DNA of 28,077 bases, from positions 1 to 28,077 of the forward strand of contig JADGNH010000007.1 in assembly GCA_017883605.1 (NCBI GenBank). The letters run 5' to 3'. This document shows positions 1-6,648 of this stretch, in pieces. Position numbers and translations under genes: made by a program. The DNA is from Methanobacteriaceae archaeon (lineage in GTDB: Archaea; Methanobacteriota; Methanobacteria; Methanobacteriales; Methanobacteriaceae). A model generated the notes under the pieces. It made no database searches, had not been told where the DNA came from, and saw nothing but the letters and a program-made list of their open reading frames with translations. The stretch's first letter is position 1; each line of letters opens with the position of its first letter.

Positions 1-676
1 CCGGACCGCTGGATACCAGCAGGGCATCTGCATCGTAATCTAATATTTTCTTTAAATCAGTTTTATAGGGCAGAACCACCACACCTATATCTCTTTTTAA
101 GAGGGCTTTGATGCTGTTCCTCTTTATTCCACAATCAAGGATTACGGCCTGGTGTTCATATTCCTCCCCAAAAATTTGGGGTTCGGCGACACAGACCTGA
201 TCCACCAGGTCTATATCTTCTATGTTAACCTGTTTCCTGGCTAACTGGAGCAGTTCATCATCTTCAATTTCTTCTGTGGCCAGTGCACCCTTCATTGTCC
301 CGTGTCTCCTGATTTTAAGGGTTAAAGATCTGGTATCAATCCCACTGATTCCGGGTATTTTGTATTCTTCTAAAAATTCTTCCAAACCCTCTTCTGATTT
401 GCTGTGGGAGGGGTGGGGGTTTTGTTCTCTTACTATGAATCCTTCTGCCTTTATACTATCTGACTGGAACCATTCTCTTGATATTCCGTAGTTACCCTGC
501 AGGGGATAAGTTGACATTAGTATCTGACCTTTGTAGGATGGATCTGTAAGTGATTCCACATATCCGGTCATTCCTGTGGTAAAAACCACCTCTCCGGTTT
601 TAATGGTTTCGAAGCCAAATCCCTCCCCTCGGACTATTGTCCCATCTTCCAAGGCTAGTTTCGCTTCTTTTAGCAT
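1..676 (-). CDS. carA: Carbamoyl-phosphate synthase small subunit, 5' part (truncated by window edge)
   Basis: This is the glutaminase subunit of carbamoyl-phosphate synthase, which releases ammonia from glutamine for carbamoyl phosphate used in pyrimidine and arginine synthesis. Reading from the ATG at 676, the protein begins MLKEAKLALEDGTIVRGEGF and continues through TTGMTGYVESLTDPSY, GNYGIS, PGISGIDTRSLTLKIRRHGTMKG and QVCVAEP. These are hallmark stretches of the CarA N-terminal domain. The frame stays open to the window edge, where it reads LLVSSGP, the start of the class I amidotransferase domain (family form S-N/S-GPGDP). The catalytic cysteine lies outside the window. About 225 of the roughly 360 residues usual for the family are present. 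An AGGTGAT ribosome site lies 4 nt before the start. The gene is transcribed away from rimI with a 260-bp repeat-bearing upstream region. Confidence 0.95.
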   Translation of the reverse strand, partial: MLKEAKLALEDGTIVRGEGFGFETIKTGEVVFTTGMTGYVESLTDPSYKGQILMSTYPLQGNYGISREWFQSDSIKAEGFIVREQNPHPSHSKSEEGLEEFLEEYKIPGISGIDTRSLTLKIRRHGTMKGALATEEIEDDELLQLARKQVNIEDIDLVDQVCVAEPQIFGEEYEHQAVILDCGIKRNSIKALLKRDIGVVVLPYKTDLKKILDYDADALLVSSGP

Positions 677-936
677 TAAATCACCTTTAATTTGAATAAT
701 ATTAATATTTAAGTTAAATTATTTGATCATTAACATTCTAAGTTTATTTGATCATTAACATCCTTCAAATTTTATAATTCTTATAATTCTTAAAAAAACT
801 TTTAGATTATTTATAAATTTTTTTAGGTCTTATAGTTCTTTTTTAGGTCTTATAGTTTGTAAGAATCTTCCAATATTCCATTCGATAGTTCTTAGTGGGA
901 ATAAAATTGCCGTTAACTAATTTCAAAAGCTTTTAT
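677..936. promoter_or_regulatory. carA upstream region with two tandem duplications
   Basis: AT-rich intergenic DNA between the end of rimI and the start of carA. It holds ATTTGATCATTAACAT twice (721-736 and 746-761, period 25 bp), each copy with the palindrome TGATCA. It also holds a 20-bp direct duplication around TTTTAGGTCTTATAGTT (819-858). On the minus strand AACTTAAATA near 705-715 is a possible carA TATA box, so the TGATCA repeats sit just upstream of it, where an archaeal regulator could bind. The role is inference, because similar duplications occur elsewhere in this window without obvious function. Confidence 0.35.
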
Positions 937-1371
<435 letters not shown>

Positions 1372-1393
1372 AATCTCTCCGTGGAGTGGTAAA

Positions 1394-1807
1394 ATGTGGA
1401 GTGATTTTTCCCGGTACATTGTTAAAAACTACTCAGAAGCAAATAAGATAGTGGAAGTTGGTGTGGGTAGCTTCGAACTGGTTTCGCTTAAACTAAGGGA
1501 ACAGTTTAAAGTGGATATTATTACAACTGATATTAAACCTTCTCATGAAGGGATCATTAAAGATGATATTATCCATCCTGACTTAAAAATATATAAGGGA
1601 GCATCATTAATCTACTCGATAAGACCTCCAGAAGAACTGCACCCCTCTCTGGTGAAGGTTGCAGAGATGATAGGATCGGATCTGATTATAAAACCCCTCT
1701 CCACAGATTCAATCAACTCAGAAATAAGGATGGAACTGGTAAATTATAAAAAAGCAATTTTTTACAAGATGTGTCACCATGAAATTTTACAAGATGTGTC
1801 ACCATGA
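1394..1807 (+). CDS. UPF0146 family protein
   Basis: A 137-residue protein resembling UPF0146, a small archaeal family with a truncated Rossmann/methyltransferase-like fold and no established function. Near the N terminus IVEVGVGSFELVS looks like a SAM-binding motif I, followed by ITTDIKP (end of a second strand) and LIYSIRPPEELHPSL, a conserved family segment. The start has GGAGTGGT four nt upstream. The C terminus (YKMCHHEILQDVSP) is odd: it is encoded by two copies of a 25-bp tandem duplication read in different frames, so the last dozen residues are probably not ancestral. The stop overlaps the ATPase start (ATGA), implying coupled translation. Confidence 0.75.
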   Translation: MWSDFSRYIVKNYSEANKIVEVGVGSFELVSLKLREQFKVDIITTDIKPSHEGIIKDDIIHPDLKIYKGASLIYSIRPPEELHPSLVKVAEMIGSDLIIKPLSTDSINSEIRMELVNYKKAIFYKMCHHEILQDVSP

Positions 1808-1810
1808 AAT
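1760..1810. repeat. 25-bp tandem duplication at UPF0146/ATPase junction
   Basis: The unit containing TTTACAAGATGTGTCACCAT plus GAAA occurs at 1761-1784 and again at 1786-1809, exactly 25 bp apart. Each copy contains an ATG. The second ATG starts the ATPase; the first lies inside the UPF0146 reading frame. Because 25 is not a multiple of three, the upstream gene reads the two copies in different frames. Confidence 0.9.
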
Positions 1811-4353
1811 GGAATAACTTAACTGTAGATGAGACTTTAAAGAAGTTAAATGCCGATTTAAATGGGTTAAGTAGTGAAGAAGCCCAGAAACGTATTTTAA
1901 GTTATGGTAATAACGAACTGATAGAGGAGAAGAAGGACGGTCCATTGAAACTTTTCCTGACCCAGTTTCTGGATATTCTCATAATTTTACTTATAGTAGC
2001 AGCAGTGGCAGCATTTTTTGTAGGAGACTTAATCGATTCAATAGTAATACTCATTGTGGTGATTCTTAATGCTATTGTAGGTTTCATACAGGAATATAGG
2101 GCAGAAAAGGCTATGGAAAAACTTAAGGAAATGATATCCAACGAGGCACTGGTTATAAGGGATGGTCAAAAACAGAAAATACCGGCCCGAGAGCTAACCC
2201 CCGGAGACCTGGTAGTTTTGGAAGAAGGAGATAACATTCCTGCAGATCTGAGGATAATCAAAAGTTTAGATCTTACTATTGATGAATCTGCACTTACCGG
2301 GGAATCGTTACCCGTATCAAAGGTGAATGAACTATCACAAGAAATTGAAATTTCTGAGGCAGAAGAAACGTTAACAGACAATTTAACAGAAAATCTTGCT
2401 TTCATGGAAACAGATGTGGTCTCAGGAAGGGGAAAAGGGGTGGTAGTGGAAGTGGGAATGCACACTGCCATCGGCAGGATAGCAGAGATGATCCAGGAAG
2501 AAGATGCTAAAACCCCTTTACAGGAGAAAATATCCACCTTAGGCAAGACATTAGGACTCATTGCCGTAGTGGTATGTACATTAGTGTTCTTTCTTCAGCT
2601 ATTCAAGGGTGTTCCTTTAGTGGAGACCTTTTTAACCGCGGTTTCACTGGCTGTGGCTGCTGTGCCTGAAGGTTTACCTGCTATTTTAACCTTAACTTTG
2701 GCTTTGGGGATGCAGAGAATGGCCAAATCCAACGCCGTGGTCAGGAAGCTTTTAGCTGTTGAAACCTTAGGTTCCTGTACCATTATATGCACAGATAAAA
2801 CTGGCACACTCACCAAAAACAAAATGACCGTTACAGAATCTCGCGTAACAGCCCCAGAAAGGGGATTTGAGATTGCAGCCCTCTGTAATAATGCCCATAT
2901 CTCTAATGGAAAAGTTTTAGGGGATCCCACAGACGGGGCTTTACTGATCTTTGCCGATGAAAATGGTTACTCCCGGGAAAAACTGGAAGAAGTGTATCCC
3001 CGTTTAATGGAGATACCTTTAGACAGCACCCGAAAACGGATGACTACCGTTAATGAAATAAAGGGTGAAAAATATGTCCTGAGCAAAGGTGCTCCTGAAA
3101 TTATACTAAATCATTCCGGATGGATAGAAAAGGATGGAAAAATCCAAAAGATCAGCCCGGAAGACAGGGATAAAATATTAAATGATCTCCATGAGATGAC
3201 CACCAAAGCCCTCCGTGTTCTAGCCTTAGCCTATAAAAAAGTAGAGAATGGGGGCGAAATTTCCGATAAAGAAGGTTTAGAACAGGATCTTATAATGGTG
3301 GGCCTATTGGGTATGATGGATCCGCCCCGCAAAGAGGCTGCTGAAGCCGTGGCAACCTGTAAGAAGGCAGGCATAAATGTGGTGATGATAACCGGTGATC
3401 ATAAAGACACCGCCGCAGCTATTGCAAAAGAAATCGGAATATTAGAAGATGGAAAAGTTTTAACCGGCTCTAAACTGGATGAATTGGATGATAAGCAATT
3501 TGAAGATATAGTGGAAGAAGTAAGGGTATATGCACGGGTATTTCCCGAACAAAAAGTCAGGATAGTTAAAGCTCTTCAAAAATTGGGCAACATTGTTTCC
3601 ATGACTGGTGATGGGGTCAATGACGCTCCAGCTCTTAAAAGGGCTGCTATAGGAGTTTCTATGGGTACAGGGACTGATGTGGCCAAGGAATCATCTGATA
3701 TGGTGCTTCAGGATGATAACTTCGCCACCATAGTTCAGGCCATCAAAGAGGGAAGAACCATATTTGATAACATAAGAAGATTTGTAAAATTCCAGCTCTC
3801 CACCAATGTGGGGGCTATACTGACCATAGTATCGGCATCTATTCTCAATTTCCCTGTTCCATTCAATCCTATACAGATATTATGGATAAACATTATAATG
3901 GATGGACCCCCAGCCCAGTCGCTGGGTGTTGAACCACCAGAAAAGGGAATAATGAGCCGAAAACCAGAAAAAGAGGATATACTCCCTCGCAGAAACCTGT
4001 TGAGAATAATATTTGCTGGAGTGGTCATGGCAGTGGGGACCCTGGTTCTCTACTATTATGAACTGGCAAGCGGTGTCAGTGTACTTAAAGCTACCACCAT
4101 AGCCTTTTCGGTTTTCGTTATGTTCCAGATATTTAACGTCTTTAACTGCAAAGCCAAAAGTGGATTTTCCAACAAATTCCTGTTACTAGCTGTTGCGGCA
4201 TCATTCCTTCTGCAGTTAGCAGTGGTTTACCTGCCTTTCCTCCAGGGAATATTCAGAACAACTGCATTATCGGCTGTGGATTGGATTTTAATATTTTTAG
4301 TGGCTTCCATTATAATTTTAACTGAAAAATTGGTGGAGATATTCTTTGAGTGA
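1804..4353 (+). CDS. P-type Ca2+-transporting ATPase (PII type)
   Basis: An 849-residue cation pump that couples ATP hydrolysis to ion export across the cytoplasmic membrane. It has the full P-type layout: an N-terminal cation-ATPase domain, actuator loop LTGES (165-168), phosphorylation site DKTGTLT starting at D331, nucleotide-binding KGAPE (428-432), hinge TGDGVNDAP (601-609), and a C-terminal helix bundle. Membrane segment 4 has PEGLP as in SERCA/SPCA calcium pumps. M5 reads STNVGAI where SERCA has SSNVGEV, so the site-I glutamate is alanine. M6 keeps N and D (INIIMDGPPA). This suggests a single site-II-like Ca2+ (or Mn2+) site, as in the PMR1/SPCA type. It is translationally coupled to the UPF0146 gene by an ATGA overlap. 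Ion specificity is inferred from these motifs. Confidence 0.93.
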   Translation: MKWNNLTVDETLKKLNADLNGLSSEEAQKRILSYGNNELIEEKKDGPLKLFLTQFLDILIILLIVAAVAAFFVGDLIDSIVILIVVILNAIVGFIQEYRAEKAMEKLKEMISNEALVIRDGQKQKIPARELTPGDLVVLEEGDNIPADLRIIKSLDLTIDESALTGESLPVSKVNELSQEIEISEAEETLTDNLTENLAFMETDVVSGRGKGVVVEVGMHTAIGRIAEMIQEEDAKTPLQEKISTLGKTLGLIAVVVCTLVFFLQLFKGVPLVETFLTAVSLAVAAVPEGLPAILTLTLALGMQRMAKSNAVVRKLLAVETLGSCTIICTDKTGTLTKNKMTVTESRVTAPERGFEIAALCNNAHISNGKVLGDPTDGALLIFADENGYSREKLEEVYPRLMEIPLDSTRKRMTTVNEIKGEKYVLSKGAPEIILNHSGWIEKDGKIQKISPEDRDKILNDLHEMTTKALRVLALAYKKVENGGEISDKEGLEQDLIMVGLLGMMDPPRKEAAEAVATCKKAGINVVMITGDHKDTAAAIAKEIGILEDGKVLTGSKLDELDDKQFEDIVEEVRVYARVFPEQKVRIVKALQKLGNIVSMTGDGVNDAPALKRAAIGVSMGTGTDVAKESSDMVLQDDNFATIVQAIKEGRTIFDNIRRFVKFQLSTNVGAILTIVSASILNFPVPFNPIQILWINIIMDGPPAQSLGVEPPEKGIMSRKPEKEDILPRRNLLRIIFAGVVMAVGTLVLYYYELASGVSVLKATTIAFSVFVMFQIFNVFNCKAKSGFSNKFLLLAVAASFLLQLAVVYLPFLQGIFRTTALSAVDWILIFLVASIIILTEKLVEIFFE

Positions 4354-4396
4354 GATTCTTTGAGTGAGATTCTTTAAGTGAGATTCTTTAAGTGAG
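4341..4396. repeat. Four tandem copies of a 14-bp unit at the ATPase stop codon
   Basis: ATTCTTTGAGTGAG at 4341-4354 is repeated at 4355-4368, then twice as ATTCTTTAAGTGAG (4369-4382, 4383-4396). The first copy encodes the last residues and TGA stop of the ATPase. The remaining copies fill the gap before cbiJ. Confidence 0.95.
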
Positions 4397-4418
4397 ATTT
4401 GATGGGAGAGATTCTTGA

Positions 4419-5219
4419 ATGAAGATTGATGGAAATATTTCTAAAATGAATTTGATGGTAATGGCCGGTACACGGGAAGGGGTAGAGATCATAAAAAAAC
4501 TCGCCCTCTATGAATATTTTAACATTGTGGCCACCACAACTACCAGGTATGGGGCTGAACTTGCCAGATCCGCTGGTGCAGATGATGTTATATCCCGGGC
4601 TTTGACTGGGGAAGAAATGGTGGAAATGATTAAAACCAACAAAATAGATATCCTGGTGGACGCCACCCATCCCTTTGCAGCTGAAGCCACCAGAAATGCC
4701 ATAAAATCAGCTAAAATTACTGGAATAACATATATACGATTTGAAAGATCTCCTATAGAACTTCCAGAAAATGATCTCATACAAAAGGTCCATTCATTTG
4801 ATGAAGCTGTTTTAAAAGCTTTAAAACTCTCGAAAGGTAGGATTTTACACCTTGCAGGAGTTATGACCCTACATTATCTCACAGAAAGAATTGATCCCCC
4901 AAGAATAGTGGTAAGAGTTCTGCCATCGGTTTATTCAGTTGAAAAATGTCTTGAACTGGGATTGCCTGTTGAAAATATAATTGCCATGCAGGGAACATTC
5001 TCCAAAGACTTTAACCAGGCGTTAATGAAGGAATATGGAGTGTCTCTTGTGATTACCAAGGAGAGCGGTGCTACCGGCGGAACTCCATCCAAGATCAAGG
5101 CCGCATTGGAGCTTGGAGTTCCTGTAATTCTGGTTATGAGACCTGGAATTTCAGAACTCCAAAAAGAAAAGGTTTTCAATGATGTTGCTGATCTTTTTCA
5201 GGAATTGGCTGATTTTTGA
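4419..5219 (+). CDS. cbiJ: Cobalt-precorrin-6A reductase (anaerobic B12 pathway)
   Basis: NAD(P)H-dependent reductase of the corrin ring (CbiJ/CobK family), acting in the cytosol on (cobalt-)precorrin-6A. Methanogens make large amounts of corrinoid for methyl transfer. The 266-residue protein shows the family signature segments in order: VMAGTREGVEI at the N terminus (dinucleotide-binding), ILVDATHPFAAEATRNA, IRFERSP, GRILHLAGVMTLHYL, RVLPS, IAMQGTFS and the C-terminal VITKESGATGGTPSKI. The start at 4419 is uncertain. Downstream in-frame ATGs at 4449, 4458 and 4464 would also keep the AGTREG motif, and the family often begins only a few residues before it. The neighbours are not cobalamin genes, so it appears to be a scattered pathway gene. 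Confidence 0.92.
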   Translation: MKIDGNISKMNLMVMAGTREGVEIIKKLALYEYFNIVATTTTRYGAELARSAGADDVISRALTGEEMVEMIKTNKIDILVDATHPFAAEATRNAIKSAKITGITYIRFERSPIELPENDLIQKVHSFDEAVLKALKLSKGRILHLAGVMTLHYLTERIDPPRIVVRVLPSVYSVEKCLELGLPVENIIAMQGTFSKDFNQALMKEYGVSLVITKESGATGGTPSKIKAALELGVPVILVMRPGISELQKEKVFNDVADLFQELADF

Positions 5220-5338
5220 GTAATTTCATGTTATTTTGAAGTAATTCACGTTATTTTACATTAAAATTAAAAAAAAATTTGATTTTTGAATAAAAAAAAT
5301 TTTAGAATTATATTAAAAAAATAATTAGATTAGAAAGA
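5220..5338. other. AT-rich spacer between cbiJ and the C/D box RNA
   Basis: Contains an imperfect duplication around 5221-5258 (TAATTTCATGTTATTTT then TAATTCACGTTATTTT), and A-runs that read as T-tracts on the minus strand (for example near 5291-5299 and 5314-5320). These could end the guide-RNA transcript. No open frame is visible. Confidence 0.4.
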
Positions 5339-5400
5339 TAAGCCTCAGATCGCCCATCATTCATCACGGATCAGAGCTCATAGGGTTCATCACAGGCTTA
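5339..5400 (-). ncRNA. C/D box guide sRNA (dual 12-nt guides)
   Basis: Read on the minus strand this 62-nt segment has every element of an archaeal C/D box sRNA. There is a 5' stem TAAGCC (5400-5395), box C GTGATGA (5393-5387), a 12-nt guide ACCCTATGAGCT (5386-5375) and box D' CTGA (5374-5371). A 3-nt linker TCC leads to box C' GTGATGA (5367-5361), a 12-nt guide ATGATGGGCGAT (5360-5349), box D CTGA (5348-5345) and the 3' stem GGCTTA (5344-5339), which pairs perfectly with the 5' stem. It is a GC-rich island in very AT-rich DNA. Such RNAs bind L7Ae, Nop5 and fibrillarin and direct 2'-O-methylation of the nucleotide paired five positions upstream of D or D'. A TATA-like ATAAATATTTAAAATA lies about 25-40 nt upstream and T-runs follow. 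Targets are not determined. Confidence 0.92.
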
Positions 5401-5547
5401 AATTTCTTTAAATACTTATAATCCTATTTTAAATATTTATAAACCTATTCTAATAATTTTATACATTTATTTTAAGGTTTCATATTGTTTATATGTCTGT
5501 ATATACCCTTTATATTTAATGTGCTATTAATTAGCGGTTGTTTAAAA

Positions 5548-5892
5548 TTATTCAAGATTTTTCTCTAGTTCTTCCAGAATTTCCTCGAGTTCATGTTTTC
5601 GATCTTGTATTACACAGAGGGTGTCTAATAAGACGTCTCGGAGTTCGTTGGCAATTAAAACACCCCACACTTCATCTAAATAACTGTAGAGTGCAAGCAG
5701 TTTATCAGGAGATTCTTTATTAGACTCAACACCATCTTTAACAAGCTCTACAAACGTTTCAAGTTCAGCGTCCAAAAGATAGAGGCTTTCCACTGTAGCA
5801 GCTATGCGGGCTTCAATTTCATTCTGTAATTCTTCTTTTAACAGTCCTTCTACTGGTATTGACAGTTCACCGAATGGATGTTCATTTTCCAT
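5548..5892 (-). CDS. Unknown acidic, helical protein
   Basis: A 114-residue protein I do not recognise. It is strongly acidic and predicted almost entirely helical. There are Glu-rich amphipathic stretches (VEGLLKEELQNEIEARIAATVESLYLL; a C-terminal HELEEILEELEKNLE that could form a coiled coil), no cysteines beyond one, no signal peptide and no membrane segment. The start ATG at 5892 has GGAGTTGAT at a suitable distance. A 26-bp duplicate of this ribosome-site/start region lies immediately upstream with AGG in place of ATG. It diverges from the HdeD-like gene, and the C/D box RNA lies 147 nt past its stop on the same strand. Confidence 0.6.
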   Translation of the reverse strand: MENEHPFGELSIPVEGLLKEELQNEIEARIAATVESLYLLDAELETFVELVKDGVESNKESPDKLLALYSYLDEVWGVLIANELRDVLLDTLCVIQDRKHELEEILEELEKNLE

Positions 5893-5932
5893 ACTTAATC
5901 AACTCCTTCATTTTCCCTACTTAATCAACTCC
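5881..5932. repeat. 26-bp tandem duplication of a gene start
   Basis: The unit TTCATTTTCC(A/C)TACTTAATCAACTCC occurs at 5881-5906 and 5907-5932 with one mismatch. On the minus strand each copy carries GGAGTTGATTAAGTA. Only the gene-proximal copy keeps the ATG (5892-5890); the other has AGG. Confidence 0.93.
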
Positions 5933-6040
5933 TATATTGTTCTCATGAAATAAATGAGACCATTAATCTATATTATGTAGTTTGATCATAATTATAGATG
6001 TGGTGAGGGTCTTGTTTGAACTTAATGGGGGGGTATAATC
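5933..6040. promoter_or_regulatory. Divergent promoter region with inverted repeat
   Basis: Between the unknown acidic gene (minus) and the HdeD-like gene (plus). TCTCAT (5941-5946) and ATGAGA (5954-5959) form an inverted repeat with a 7-bp spacer, a plausible operator. A run of seven G (6026-6032) acts as the unusual ribosome site of the HdeD-like gene. Confidence 0.35.
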
Positions 6041-6541
6041 ATGGCTGAAGGAAGGAACGTTTTGATAGGTATTCTGGCAATCATTTTGGGATTATTTGTT
6101 ATAGTGTTCCCATTAATCAGTGTTTTAACATTCAGCGTTCTTGCTGGTATTGGAATAATATTTTTAGGCATTTGGCTGCTGGTTCAGAGTTTTAAAGTTT
6201 GGGGAGAAAATTTGGCAGCAGGTATAGCCGACTTAATACTGGCTTTTATTGCCATAATATTTGGGATAGTTTTTATTGGAAATATAGAAGCATTTAGTTT
6301 TATAATATTTTTAGCACTGTACATAGTGGGATTATTTTTAATTATAACAGGTATAACTGCATTATTCTCCGGTGCTGGCCTCAAAGCCAAGGTTACAGGT
6401 ATTTTGGGGGTTATATTTGGTATTTTATATCTGGTGTTAGGGGTGTATGTGGGAAATCCTCTGTATCTGGCTGTAATATTGGGTGCTTTCCTTATAATAG
6501 CTGGAATAATGGAAATTTTCATAGAACCCAACAGAAATTGA
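6041..6541 (+). CDS. HdeD-like (DUF308) multi-pass membrane protein
   Basis: A 166-residue hydrophobic protein resembling the HdeD/DUF308 family. Roughly six membrane helices are visible as three pairs, each with the family's repeated glycine pattern: VLIGILAIILGLFVIVFPLIS, LAGIGIIFLGIWLLVQS, AGIADLILAFIAIIFGIVF, LYIVGLFLIITGI, VTGILGVIFGILYLVLG and ILGAFLIIAGIMEIF. In enterobacteria HdeD supports acid resistance and is encoded beside glutamate decarboxylase. Here a GadB-like gene also follows, 107 bp downstream. The function in methanogens is unknown, and the acid-stress link is inference from context. The ribosome site is a poly-G stretch. A T-rich terminator follows, so it need not share a transcript with gad. 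Confidence 0.8.
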   Translation: MAEGRNVLIGILAIILGLFVIVFPLISVLTFSVLAGIGIIFLGIWLLVQSFKVWGENLAAGIADLILAFIAIIFGIVFIGNIEAFSFIIFLALYIVGLFLIITGITALFSGAGLKAKVTGILGVIFGILYLVLGVYVGNPLYLAVILGAFLIIAGIMEIFIEPNRN

Positions 6542-6570
6542 TGGATTAAAAAGAAATTGATGGATTAAAA
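6533..6570. repeat. 19-bp tandem duplication spanning a stop codon
   Basis: AGAAATTGATGGATTAAAA at 6533-6551 is repeated exactly at 6552-6570. The first copy includes the last two codons and the TGA stop of the HdeD-like gene. Confidence 0.93.
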
Positions 6571-6591
6571 ATCCAAACAAGCAACTTAAGT

Positions 6592-6613
6592 TTATTTTCT
6601 TATTTTTTTTATT
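6592..6613 (+). terminator. T-rich terminator after the HdeD-like gene
   Basis: TTATTTTCTTATTTTTTTTATT (T8 at 6603-6610), typical of archaeal T-tract termination. It lies 50-70 nt past the stop and just before the gad leader. Confidence 0.5.
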
Positions 6614-6648
6614 AGTAAAAGAGTTCTTATTAATAAAGAGGTCAAAAT

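Noticed and set aside
222..491. Plus-strand frame opposite carA, and similar frames opposite or inside the ATPase, pan, the Mur ligases, mraY, aqpM and the DASS gene
   Set aside because: They are antisense or out-of-frame shadows of well-recognised genes with no independent support.
1372..1419. Longer rimI start at 1419
   Set aside because: It would overlap the divergent UPF0146 start, and the ATG at 1371 has a strong ribosome site and the usual GNAT N terminus.
4341..4396. 14-bp repeats as a CRISPR array
   Set aside because: Units are directly head-to-tail without spacers and there are no cas genes. It is a simple tandem repeat.
5400..5547. C/D box RNA as part of the 3' UTR of the acidic gene rather than a separate gene
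   Set aside because: Possible, since both are on the minus strand 147 nt apart, but a TATA-like element directly upstream of the RNA makes independent transcription simpler. Left open.
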